From Flavicella sp037132785 (GTDB taxonomy: Bacteria; Bacteroidota; Bacteroidia; Flavobacteriales; Flavobacteriaceae), in the NCBI RefSeq assembly GCF_037132785.1, contig NZ_JBAHZZ010000015.1, positions 1 to 7,362 of the forward strand: DNA of 7,362 nucleotides, written 5' to 3'. The notes under the pieces are model-generated. The model had not been told where the DNA came from and did not search any database. It saw only the letters and a program-made list of their open reading frames with translations. This document shows, one piece after another, positions 1 to 7,057 of this stretch (position 1 is the first letter of the stretch; each line of letters opens with the position of its first letter). The position numbers and the translations under genes were made by a program.

Positions 1-2963
1 AAAAACAGATTCAAATCAAAATTTTCATAGGTCAAACCTGTACTCAAACCGAACACCCATTCAGGTGTTGATGTTTTATCATTTCTAACTCTATCATTAT
101 CATTGATAACACCATCATTGTTTTTGTCTATAATTTTAATATCTCCAAGCCCAGAACTTCCTGAATAAGGATAAGCATCAAGTTCTTCCTGGGTATTAAA
201 AACCCCATCTGTTTCATAATACAGCTCTGCACCAACAGGTTTACCTGTTTGATTTTGGTAATCTTCAGAATTTGGTGTCTCATCCATAAACACAATTTCA
301 CTATTTGCATAGGACACATTTCCATTAATAGAATAACCAACATCACCAATCGTATTTTTATATAGCAAAGCAAGTTCAAAACCCCTCCCGTCGACCTCTC
401 CTATATTTTCATCCGGTAAACTAGGAAAACCTAATATACTAGGCGTGGAAAGGTATCTAGAGGTCAAAATATTAGATCTATTTTCCTTCCAGAACGTTAC
501 TTCTGTGCCTAACAAGCCTCCGAAAAAATCAGCTTCTATACCTATATCTGTTTTAACACTTACCTCCCATGTTATATTTGGATTCGGCAAAGTACTTGAA
601 TAAACTCCAGGCACATCACTAGTCCCAAATACGTAGTTATTACCAAAATAAAAAGATTGCATGTATTGATATTGCCCTACACTATCATCCCCCAATTTCC
701 CATGTGAAACTCTCAGTTTTAGATGATCTACAAAAGGCAGATTATCTTTTATAAAAGATTCTTCAGAGAGAACCCAACCTGCAGAAACTCCGGGAAAAAA
801 ACCATAACGTTCCCCTTCAGGAAAAACTTGAGAACCATCGTAGCGGAATAAAAATTCCACAAGATATTTTGATTTAAAGTCATAATTAAACCTACCAAAA
901 TAGTTATTATAAGCCGTTGCTGCAGAAGCACCTCCATTATCTTTATCTTCAGCTGCGCTACTTCCTACATCAATCTCATCGATGACTGTACTAACATAGT
1001 TTCTTCTGAAAGCCTGGACCCAACTATGCATGTTCTCTTGTTGCTCTTGCCCAACCATTGCCGACATATTATGATCACCGAAAGTGTTCTCGTAAGTAAA
1101 ACGGTAATTAAACATTTTGGTCGTAAATTTATCATACCTATCAGTAAGCTCAGGAGTTAATGGACCCAATGTTTTCTCGTCATAGTTTCCCGTATTTACA
1201 TTAAATTCATGATAATTATAAGGAATTTCCCAAAGCTTATTAGTCTGATTATCTTGATCATAATTGAATGAAGCATCAAATTTCAACCCTTTTACAAACG
1301 GAATTTTATAAGAAGCCGTAAAAGTAGTGTATATAGGAGTTTCACCAATATTGTTATAACCTCTACGGTCAAGTAATAACGGATTCTGACCAAGTCGTCC
1401 TGGAGCTATTAGACCATTAGGATATACGGCTGGTAGCGTTGGAAGAGCCTGCAAAATGTTATAAAAATTAAAAAGGGTTTCTGCAGATGAGTATTCTTTT
1501 TTCATATTTATACCCGAAAGATTTACTCCAACAGTCAAATTGTCAGTTAAATCAACATCGACCTTAGCCCGCATATTATACTGTTGGTACCTTGTCGGAT
1601 TATTTATATAATTCCCTTCTTGGTCTAAATAAGAAAAAGAAAGAAAGTAACTCACTTTTTCTGAGCCACCAGATGCCGACATACTAAAACGGCTTTGCAT
1701 TGCATTTTTTTTCAATGTTTCATCTACCCAATTCGTATTCGGGTACAAAACAGGGTCAGAACCATCTTTGAATTTTTGAATAGCTTCTTCAGAATAATAT
1801 GGAGTATAACTACTCTCATCCGGTCTGCCCTGTGCATACCACTCTCCTTCATTAAATATTTCAGCATATGTTGCAGAATCCAACATATCCGGTAGTTGCG
1901 CAGGGTTTGAGAAAGCTGTTTCAAAAGAAACATTAAACACAGGCTTACCTCTCTTTCCTCTTTTAGTAGTAACTATAATTACCCCATTGGCAGCTCGAGC
2001 TCCATAGATTGCAGCTGAGGCATCCTTTAATACCGAAATATTTTCAATGTCACCTGGATTTAACCGACTCATATTTTCACGTGGTACACCATCAATAATT
2101 ATAAGAGGTGAATTGTCTCCAAATGTTCCTGATCCACGAATTAAAATATTCGGATCATCACGACCTGGTTCACCTGTAGTTTGGTTCGCTGTCAATCCAG
2201 GTAATCTTCCTTGAAGGTTTGCTGATATATTTGCGCTAGGAGTGTGTATCAGCACTTCACCCTTTACAGCTGAAACAGACCCTGTCAAAGTCTTCTTTGT
2301 TTTCGTACCATAGCCTACAACAATTACCTCATCCAGACTCTCTGAATCTGGCCCCATCGAAATACTAAATTTAGTACGACTACCTACTGTTAAAGTTTGC
2401 GTTTCAAATCCAATATAAGAGACGGTTATTTGAGAATTCTCGCTAGTGACATTCAGACTAAAATTCCCATCAAAATCTGAAGTAGTACCATTATTGGTGC
2501 CTACTTCAATAATAGTAGCACCAGGTAATTCGAATCCTGTTTCATCCAATATTTGACCTGAAATATTTATAGTCTGCTCTATATCTGTACTAATTTCTGT
2601 TTTTCCTTTAAAAAAAATCGTGTTGTTTTCAGTTAGTTCAAAACTGAAATTAGTTGTAGCTAAGACAGTATCTATTAGCTTAGATACTTTTATCTCTCCT
2701 TTTTTTAATTGTATTTTTGGTGAATCTTTGAATAAAGATTTTGGATAGATAAAATTAAAATCGGTCTGTTTCTTGATTATTTTAAACACATTGTCTACAG
2801 TAACCAATTTGTCTTTTTCTATAATTATCTTTTCTTGAGAGAACGAATTTCCAGGGGTTAAACAGAAAACCGCAGTGCTTATAAAAAAAATAAATATTTT
2901 CATACACGTTTTTAAAAACCGCTTTCTAATGAGAGAACGGACATTAATTAAGTTAATTTTCAT
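1..2963 (-). CDS. SusC/RagA-family TonB-dependent receptor with STN domain (C-terminus off the window)
   Basis: Outer-membrane, TonB-powered importer of oligosaccharides, normally paired with a SusD-like lipoprotein. The frame stays open from ATG at 2963 to the left edge, giving 987 visible residues; STN-bearing relatives usually have about 1,050-1,150, so only the last barrel strands are missing. Order: hydrophobic signal segment (about residues 22-37, probable cleavage near 42, S-F-S-Q); STN domain (about 52-118, including FNFIYPKSLF); carboxypeptidase-regulatory-like domain (about 132-205); TonB-box-like LDEVIVVGYG (210-219); plug domain (about 221-336) with PLIIIDGVP and SVLKDASAAIYGARAANG; then beta barrel. 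Near the visible end, D-K-N-N-D-G-V-I-N-D-N-D (946-957) is an acidic loop common in this family. ATG at 2903 is an alternative start that leaves a more ordinary signal peptide, but the long basic N-terminus is common in flavobacterial SusC proteins. The STN domain and the upstream fecR imply sigma/anti-sigma control. Substrate is not readable from sequence. Confidence 0.96.
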   Translation of the reverse strand, partial: MKINLINVRSLIRKRFLKTCMKIFIFFISTAVFCLTPGNSFSQEKIIIEKDKLVTVDNVFKIIKKQTDFNFIYPKSLFKDSPKIQLKKGEIKVSKLIDTVLATTNFSFELTENNTIFFKGKTEISTDIEQTINISGQILDETGFELPGATIIEVGTNNGTTSDFDGNFSLNVTSENSQITVSYIGFETQTLTVGSRTKFSISMGPDSESLDEVIVVGYGTKTKKTLTGSVSAVKGEVLIHTPSANISANLQGRLPGLTANQTTGEPGRDDPNILIRGSGTFGDNSPLIIIDGVPRENMSRLNPGDIENISVLKDASAAIYGARAANGVIIVTTKRGKRGKPVFNVSFETAFSNPAQLPDMLDSATYAEIFNEGEWYAQGRPDESSYTPYYSEEAIQKFKDGSDPVLYPNTNWVDETLKKNAMQSRFSMSASGGSEKVSYFLSFSYLDQEGNYINNPTRYQQYNMRAKVDVDLTDNLTVGVNLSGINMKKEYSSAETLFNFYNILQALPTLPAVYPNGLIAPGRLGQNPLLLDRRGYNNIGETPIYTTFTASYKIPFVKGLKFDASFNYDQDNQTNKLWEIPYNYHEFNVNTGNYDEKTLGPLTPELTDRYDKFTTKMFNYRFTYENTFGDHNMSAMVGQEQQENMHSWVQAFRRNYVSTVIDEIDVGSSAAEDKDNGGASAATAYNNYFGRFNYDFKSKYLVEFLFRYDGSQVFPEGERYGFFPGVSAGWVLSEESFIKDNLPFVDHLKLRVSHGKLGDDSVGQYQYMQSFYFGNNYVFGTSDVPGVYSSTLPNPNITWEVSVKTDIGIEADFFGGLLGTEVTFWKENRSNILTSRYLSTPSILGFPSLPDENIGEVDGRGFELALLYKNTIGDVGYSINGNVSYANSEIVFMDETPNSEDYQNQTGKPVGAELYYETDGVFNTQEELDAYPYSGSSGLGDIKIIDKNNDGVINDNDRVRNDKTSTPEWVFGLSTGLTYENFDLNLF

Positions 2964-2981
2964 AAATTTGTTTTGATTTTA

Positions 2982-3034
2982 GTTAATACTCAGTTTAATT
3001 GATGTTTAAATTCGTTAATCCTCAGTTTAATTGA
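2982..3034 (-). repeat. Two 21-bp direct repeats upstream of the susC-like gene
   Basis: Copies at 3014-3034 and 2982-3002 match at 20 of 21 positions. On the minus strand both begin TCAATTAAACTGAG and end ATTAAC, with G or T between. They are offset by 32 bp, about three DNA helical turns, and the proximal copy ends 18 nt before the receptor ATG. The following bases are also alike (GAATTTAAACA and TAAAATCAAAACA), so this may be an imperfect tandem duplication of a roughly 32-bp leader unit. The position would suit an operator, a sigma-factor recognition site or a 5'-leader element. Function is inference; the repeat itself is seen directly. Confidence 0.75.
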
Positions 3035-3047
3035 CACTCTAAATTCT

Positions 3048-3093
3048 AAGGAACGAGCTCTGACACCGCCAAATGTTTAATGCTTCGTTCCTT
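3048..3093. terminator. Hairpin in the fecR-susC gap; terminator-like on the plus strand
   Basis: AAGGAACGA (3048-3056) is the exact reverse complement of TCGTTCCTT (3085-3093). Two further G-C pairs form inside if one A is bulged, giving about 11 bp around a loop of about 23 nt. Read on the plus strand the stem runs into a T tract (3092-3098), as in an intrinsic terminator, but no plus-strand gene lies upstream. Read on the minus strand it starts three nt after the fecR stop and lacks a T tract, so it would be a weak terminator, a processing or stability hairpin, or a structured leader of the receptor mRNA. The structure is solid; the role is not. Confidence 0.5.
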
Positions 3094-3096
3094 TTT

Positions 3097-4266
3097 TTAT
3101 TCTAAAATTACTTTATTATCATAAATCTCAAAGTTTTTAATTATTCCAAAATTTTGAATACCTATGAGTATTTCTTGAAGCCCCTGGGTTTTTCTTAATA
3201 CTCCAATAAATTCTTCATTCTCTATAGCTTTATTTTTAAAAATCACTTCAACATCATACCATCTAGACAAAACAATCATCATTTCTTTGAGTGTCGTATT
3301 TTCAAAACCAAACACCCCATCTTTCCATGATATTTCGTTGTAAACGTCAACTGTAATAATCTCCATAAACTTATTATCATGGATACTGAGGTTTGATTGC
3401 TGTGAAGGTTTTAGGACTTGTTTTGTCAAACCAGAACTAACGACAACTTTTCCTTCTACTAAGGTTGTATAGATGTTTGATTCGCCTAAATAAGCTTTTA
3501 TATTAAATTCTGTACCCAAAACTTCTATTTCCTGAGACTTATTTACAACCATAAAACTTGCACCATTATGGTTTGTACTTGGTGACACGTCAAAATAAGC
3601 CTCTCCATAAACTAATTCAACTTTTCTAGTCATTCCATTCCTAAAACTTACTGGATACTTTAATTGCGATTCAGAATTTAACCACACTTTAGTACCATCA
3701 GAAAGTTTTATAAAAAACTGTCCTGCTCTAGGTATCGTCAAATAATTGTATTCTATTTCTTCTATTTCTGAGTTTCTTTCTTTATAAATAATTTCAGTCC
3801 CTTTACTGTTGATATTTTGCTTCTTAAATGTTGTGCCTTTCCCTAAAATTACTTGAGAACCATCAGCTAAAGTTAATATCGCTTTGTCTGTTCCAGGCTC
3901 AATTGTATTATTTTGATTTACAATTATATTTTCTTGTAAATGATTCTTATTGATTCTGTCGTTTCTAAAAACATACGCATAAGTCATCAATCCAATTACC
4001 AAAACGGCTGCTGCATATTTATAATAGCTTTTTAGCTTGTAAAGCACAGATTTTTCTTTTCTTAATGTTAAAAGAAGCTTATTGAGCACCTCTTCTGTAT
4101 TTGGTTCTTTCATACTATAATAAATAGAATAATGTATTTGAACATACTCTTTAAACACTCTTCTGTTTTTAGGTTTAGAAATCCATTCTGATAACCTATC
4201 CAAATCATTAGCTGTTGCTGATTTTGTTAAATATTTTATTATTAAATTTTCGATATCTGATAACAT
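3097..4266 (-). CDS. FecR-family anti-sigma factor with DUF4974 C-terminal domain
   Basis: Inner-membrane regulator that binds an ECF sigma factor in the cytoplasm and receives the signal from an STN-bearing TonB-dependent receptor in the periplasm. The 389 residues fit the usual Bacteroidota FecR length. Visible parts: a helical cytoplasmic N-terminus (about 1-80) with the family-typical S-E-W-I start region (26-29); one membrane helix (about 83-100, YAAAVLVIGLMTYAYVF); the FecR domain (about 179-280) with IPRAGQFFIKLSDGTKVWLN, GEAYFDV (221-227) and a VLGTEFNIKAY stretch; and a C-terminal DUF4974 module (about 322-389, starting FENTTLKEMM). The gene lies divergent to the sigma factor and 133 nt upstream of the receptor gene in the same direction, so a three-part sigma/anti-sigma/receptor switch is well supported. 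ATG at 4266 starts the conserved N-terminal helix. No clear Shine-Dalgarno sequence precedes it. Confidence 0.95.
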   Translation of the reverse strand: MLSDIENLIIKYLTKSATANDLDRLSEWISKPKNRRVFKEYVQIHYSIYYSMKEPNTEEVLNKLLLTLRKEKSVLYKLKSYYKYAAAVLVIGLMTYAYVFRNDRINKNHLQENIIVNQNNTIEPGTDKAILTLADGSQVILGKGTTFKKQNINSKGTEIIYKERNSEIEEIEYNYLTIPRAGQFFIKLSDGTKVWLNSESQLKYPVSFRNGMTRKVELVYGEAYFDVSPSTNHNGASFMVVNKSQEIEVLGTEFNIKAYLGESNIYTTLVEGKVVVSSGLTKQVLKPSQQSNLSIHDNKFMEIITVDVYNEISWKDGVFGFENTTLKEMMIVLSRWYDVEVIFKNKAIENEEFIGVLRKTQGLQEILIGIQNFGIIKNFEIYDNKVILE

Positions 4267-4387
4267 TCTTAATGTAGTTCTTTATATATATTACAATGAT
4301 TTTTTACCTAATACTTGCTTTTTTGATGTTTTTTTTTGATTTTAATTATTATTTTATGATATTTACTTAGTCTTATAAACGGATTTA

Positions 4388-4417
4388 CAAATTTAACCAA
4401 TGTCGAATTCATACAAA
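4388..4417 (-). promoter_or_regulatory. Candidate Bacteroidota-type promoter for the fecR-like gene
   Basis: On the minus strand, TAAATTTG (4388-4395) matches the Bacteroidota -7 consensus TAnnTTTG, and TTTG (4414-4417) lies 18 nt upstream where the -33 element belongs. Transcription would begin near 4381-4384 and leave a leader of about 115 nt before the fecR ATG. The -33 element falls inside the first codons of the divergent sigma gene and the -7 element just before its ATG, so the two transcription units would overlap here. Such motifs can occur by chance in AT-rich DNA. I found no equally good element for the sigma gene on the plus strand. Confidence 0.45.
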
Positions 4418-4990
4418 AACAACGAACTAATTGATCATTTAAAAAAAGGTAAGGAAAATGCATATACCTATTTGGTTCGTTTTTACCACAAACCTCTTCT
4501 TATATATGCTTTAAGCCTTACCAATGATGATTCTAACGCAAAAGACATTGTTCAAAATGTGTTTTTAAAAACTTGGGTACATAGAAAAAGTCTAAATCCT
4601 GAATATTCTATCAAAAGTTTTTTATATAAAACAACTTATAATGAATTTATAAATCAGTATCATAAAAACAGGAAAAACTCAATATTAGAACGAGCATACA
4701 CGGAAGCATTAGATGAAATAGTCAATGATAAAAACACTGAATTACAGAAACGAAAAATAAATATTATTACTAAAGGTATTTCCAATTTACCTCGAAAATG
4801 CAAAGAAACCTTCTTACTAAGTAAAAAAGAAGGCCTTACAAATATTGAAATTGCAGAGTACCATAAGGTTTCTATTAGAACTGTTGAGTGGCAACTTAAT
4901 AAGGCATATAATCTACTTAGACAAAGATTAGCTGGTCAATTAAATAGTATTTTATTTTTATTGTTTAAAAGAGATTCTGTTAAATCCTAA
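4400..4990 (+). CDS. ECF-type RNA polymerase sigma factor (sigma-70 family, Bacteroidota type)
   Basis: Directs RNA polymerase to a small regulon, most likely the neighbouring receptor operon. The 196 residues match the usual ECF length. Region 2 spans about 22-92, with the hallmark A-K-D-I-V-Q-N-V-F-L-K-T-W at 47-59 and basic Y-H-K-N-R-K-N after it. Region 4 spans about 120-177, with LPRKCKETFLL (130-140) and a helix-turn-helix from LTNIEIAEYHKVSIRTVEWQ (146-165). There is no region 3, as expected. ATG at 4400 precedes the first conserved helix; no Shine-Dalgarno sequence is visible, which is normal in this phylum. The cognate anti-sigma factor is almost certainly the divergent FecR protein, and its STN-receptor partner follows that gene. 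The divergent orientation differs from the frequent sigma-fecR-susC co-directional order. Confidence 0.95.
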   Translation: MSNSYKNNELIDHLKKGKENAYTYLVRFYHKPLLIYALSLTNDDSNAKDIVQNVFLKTWVHRKSLNPEYSIKSFLYKTTYNEFINQYHKNRKNSILERAYTEALDEIVNDKNTELQKRKINIITKGISNLPRKCKETFLLSKKEGLTNIEIAEYHKVSIRTVEWQLNKAYNLLRQRLAGQLNSILFLLFKRDSVKS

Positions 4991-5084
4991 ATTTTTAAAT
5001 AGTCACTAATTAAGTGTCTCTAATTAAGGTTTAGCAATGAAAAAATAACTGCATTCAGGGGTGAGCGTAGATTTAATTTTGGTA

Positions 5085-5102
5085 AAAAACACGCTTGTTT
5101 TT
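5085..5102. terminator. Short hairpin, possible weak terminator after the sigma gene
   Basis: AAAAACA (5085-5091) pairs with TGTTTTT (5096-5102) across a CGCT loop, a perfect 7-bp stem. It lies 95 nt after the sigma-factor stop. The T run is part of the stem and only two pairs contain G or C, so it would be a weak terminator in either direction. No better terminator is visible closer to the sigma gene. Confidence 0.25.
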
Positions 5103-5120
5103 ATAACTGGGTGTACTTAT

Positions 5121-5188
5121 CCTTAGTTTCCCGCTGTTTCACCTATAACAACAGTTATTGAATGATGATTTCTCGGAATAAACTAAGG
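5121..5188. repeat. Imperfect palindrome with 9-bp perfect arms
   Basis: CCTTAGTTT (5121-5129) is the exact reverse complement of AAACTAAGG (5180-5188). A CCG/CGG pairing can extend the stem inward after small internal loops. The enclosed stretch holds a second small hairpin, ATAAC-AACA-GTTAT. The 68-nt size and nested form recall a folded RNA or a recombination-site palindrome, but integron attC core motifs (GTTRRRY at the ends) are absent and no integrase is in the window. Function is unknown. Confidence 0.5.
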
Positions 5189-5580
5189 CTTTTGATAAAT
5201 AGTAATAATACGTATTTTTGTTATCTTTATTGCTTCCCCAACTGGATTACCAAATAAAACTGTAACTATTTTACTCAAGCTGCTTTGTTTCATTTGAGTG
5301 TTTTCTGAAATTATTGATTGTTCTCGTAAGAGTTACTGTACTGACATTAAACCCGTTAGGATCTTAGTCTTGAGATTTAAAAAACTCTACATGATTCTGT
5401 GATGGTATAATCCAGTTCTCCATTCTCGAATAAATTCATTTTTTATTCCATAGTTTCTCGTATCATTCCGAGGTATCACAATTTGATTTTAATTTACAAC
5501 TTAAAAAACAGTAAACAATGTCCCTTCTCACCTTATTGAACCGACAGTACTAAATCCGTACGATTAGTGGTGTAATTCGC

Positions 5581-5606
5581 CCACTCCGTTTATATTACGG
5601 GGGTGG
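5581..5606. terminator. G/C-rich hairpin downstream of GH43
   Basis: CCACTCCGT (5581-5589) pairs with ACGGGGGTGG (5597-5606) across a 7-nt AT loop, with one T-G wobble and one bulged G. It sits about 50 nt beyond the GH43 stop on that gene's strand and is unusually GC-rich for this DNA. No T tract follows on the minus strand, so it is not a canonical intrinsic terminator; it could protect the mRNA 3' end or assist termination. Confidence 0.35.
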
Positions 5607-5656
5607 ATCTTGTCTACTCGATTGTGCACTAAAACGAATGACTGTTCATTTATTAT

Positions 5657-6595
5657 CTACTTAGTTGGTATTACTTTTTTAATGGTACCATCCTGATTAT
5701 AATATAATTTATCAAAACATATTGATCTACGAAAAGTGTGCGAGCTTCCTTCATGCCCCCATCCAAATTTCTCATCTACTTCAGGGTGATTTTTAAAGTA
5801 CAAATCCGAATTGTGGTAAAACATGTACCATTGCCCCATGTACTCAACTATAGAGTGATGGTTTGTACCGCTGTTCATTTTTTCCAAAATAACTCCTTTA
5901 TATTCGAAAGGTCCTAATGGATTGTTGGACATGCAATATTTTATCTCACCGCTTGTTCCAACATATGATAAATAATACTTATCCTTGTATTTATGCATCC
6001 AAGAAGCTTCAAAAAAATCATCGACACCTTCCAATAGGTGAACTTCACCATCGTATGAAATCATATCTTTATTGAGCTTAATGGCGTTTACAACCAACTG
6101 ACCCATGTATAAATAGGCTTGTTCATCATCATCTATAAATACACCAGGATCAATAAAATCTCTATTACACACTACACCCTTAGTATCCATTGAAATTAGT
6201 GGTTTACCTAATGGATCAACAAATGGACCGGTTGGCTTATCACTCACGGCAACACCAATATGATACTGATCGGTTGGGTAATAAAAATAATACTTTCCAT
6301 TTGCATTTATACAATCAGGTGCCCAGGCATATTTTTTGGCCCATTTAACATCTTTTATATCTAAAGCTACACCATGACTAGTCCAGTTTACCATATCTGT
6401 AGTTGAAAACACATGCCAATCTACCATATCGAACCATTTAGCATTATCTGGATCGTGAGAAGGGTATACGTACAATATATCGTTAAACACACGAGCCGAA
6501 GGGTCAGCAGTATACATATGTGTAATAAATGGATTCTGAGCAAAGCAGATATTTCCAATTATATTTATTAAAAAAATGGAACTAAAATATTTCAT
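5657..6595 (-). CDS. Secreted family 43 glycoside hydrolase (arabinofuranosidase/xylosidase-type)
   Basis: Five-bladed beta-propeller hydrolase of clan GH-F; characterised members remove arabinose or xylose units from plant or algal glycans with inversion. The protein has 312 residues, a single catalytic domain with no carbohydrate-binding module. An N-terminal hydrophobic segment (about 4-19) ends in F-A-Q, consistent with signal peptidase I cleavage after A19; no lipobox is present, so it is predicted soluble in the periplasm or exported. The three catalytic acids are visible: D31 in TADPSARVF (base), D149 in FIDPGVFIDDD (pKa modulator) and E196 in FFEASW (acid). NHHSIVEY (245-252) carries the conserved active-site histidine region. 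It has its own upstream gap and is separated from the receptor genes by the oppositely oriented sigma gene, so it is a separate transcription unit. The family is confident; subfamily and substrate cannot be fixed by eye. Confidence 0.93.
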   Translation of the reverse strand: MKYFSSIFLINIIGNICFAQNPFITHMYTADPSARVFNDILYVYPSHDPDNAKWFDMVDWHVFSTTDMVNWTSHGVALDIKDVKWAKKYAWAPDCINANGKYYFYYPTDQYHIGVAVSDKPTGPFVDPLGKPLISMDTKGVVCNRDFIDPGVFIDDDEQAYLYMGQLVVNAIKLNKDMISYDGEVHLLEGVDDFFEASWMHKYKDKYYLSYVGTSGEIKYCMSNNPLGPFEYKGVILEKMNSGTNHHSIVEYMGQWYMFYHNSDLYFKNHPEVDEKFGWGHEGSSHTFRRSICFDKLYYNQDGTIKKVIPTK

Positions 6596-6673
6596 ATATC
6601 TTTCTTTTATGGTGCAGAATGGTTTTGTATAAAAATCAGATTAGGAGAAAATGTCAAAGACTTTTCGACCGCA

Positions 6674-6681
6674 CAAAAATA
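6674..6681 (-). promoter_or_regulatory. Possible -7 promoter element for GH43
   Basis: TATTTTTG on the minus strand matches TAnnTTTG and lies about 80 nt upstream of the GH43 ATG, which would give a leader of about 70 nt. No TTG or TTTG is found at the expected -33 distance, so the call rests on one short motif in AT-rich DNA. Confidence 0.25.
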
Positions 6682-6992
6682 GAATTAAAAGAAGAAATTT
6701 ACACTAAATAACAGAACTCCCAAGTTAGCTTTATACTGAGTTACCGAATTGTTGTTTTCGTCCGAGTAAATTCATTTTATACTTGTTTCAATTTTTCATT
6801 AAAAATAAGAATATCTTTCTCATTTCCAACTGTTTTTTTCGCTTTTTAGTAAATTCTACTGAGCTTCCTGTTTCTCCCCTGTATAACAAGAGTAATCTTT
6901 TAAATTTCGATTCTAAATTGTCGAGCCTTATTCAAACGATGAATAATACGGGTTATCAGGAGAACTTAAGACCTTTGAATAATGCTCTCATC

Positions 6993-7031
6993 AATTTTAG
7001 ATTTCAATTTTGACTTTTTTAATCTAAAATT
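6993..7031. repeat. Perfect 11-bp inverted repeat beside the transposase fragment
   Basis: AATTTTAGATT (6993-7003) and AATCTAAAATT (7021-7031) are exact reverse complements separated by 17 nt. On the plus strand a run of eight T follows 4 nt later (about 7035-7043), so it may act as an AT-rich terminator. It ends 26 nt before the transposase fragment's stop codon and may mark a junction. Only two pairs contain G or C, so folding would be weak. Confidence 0.45.
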
Positions 7032-7057
7032 TATGTTTTTTTTCCTTATTATGTAAG

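Larger units (their letters stand above)
4991..5656. other. 666-nt gene-less region between the sigma factor and GH43 genes
   Basis: The two flanking genes converge on this region, so it should hold their 3' ends and terminators, but it is much longer than that needs. Stops are frequent in all six frames. The longest open stretches are a 36-codon minus frame from ATG at 5293 to the stop at 5183-5185 and a 33-codon minus frame without ATG at 5387-5488; neither resembles a family I know. It contains a 9-bp direct repeat, CTAATTAAG at 5006-5014 and 5020-5028, and the three inverted repeats listed separately. It could be decayed coding sequence, an unrecognised RNA, or debris from rearrangement. 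Confidence 0.6.
6596..7057. other. 462-nt region upstream of GH43 with no supported gene
   Basis: This stretch lies between the GH43 start and the end of the transposase fragment. A 76-codon plus frame (6783-7013) is open but rich in F, N and L, has no recognisable domain and is probably chance. A 46-codon minus frame opposite it (about 6787-6926) is also open, with a basic, lysine-rich end, and is not recognisable either. The region holds the candidate GH43 promoter element and the 11-bp inverted repeat listed separately. Homopolymer A/T runs dominate the rest. Confidence 0.5.

Noticed and set aside
128..379. 83-codon minus-strand frame
   Set aside because: It is a shadow of the receptor gene, whose own frame on the same strand encodes clear SusC sequence through this stretch.
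749..937. 62-codon minus-strand frame
   Set aside because: Another out-of-frame shadow inside the receptor's beta-barrel coding region.
1695..1933. Overlapping plus (66-codon) and minus (69-codon) frames
   Set aside because: Both lie inside the receptor gene in the wrong frames and have no recognisable features.
5121..5188. Integron attC site
   Set aside because: Size and palindromic form fit loosely, but the required RYYYAAC/GTTRRRY end motifs are missing and no integrase or cassette array is present.
5183..5293. 36-codon minus-strand ORF beginning MKQSSLSKIV
   Set aside because: Too short, no recognisable family and no supporting context; lengths like this occur by chance here.
5387..5488. 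33-codon open minus frame containing NYGIKNEFIREWRTG
   Set aside because: It looks protein-like, but has no start codon and I cannot tie it to any family; mentioned only as a possible gene relic.
6783..7013. 76-codon plus-strand frame as a gene
   Set aside because: AT-driven F/N/L-rich composition, no domain and no clear start signal. An inverted repeat plus T tract follows its stop, so it is not excluded, only unsupported.
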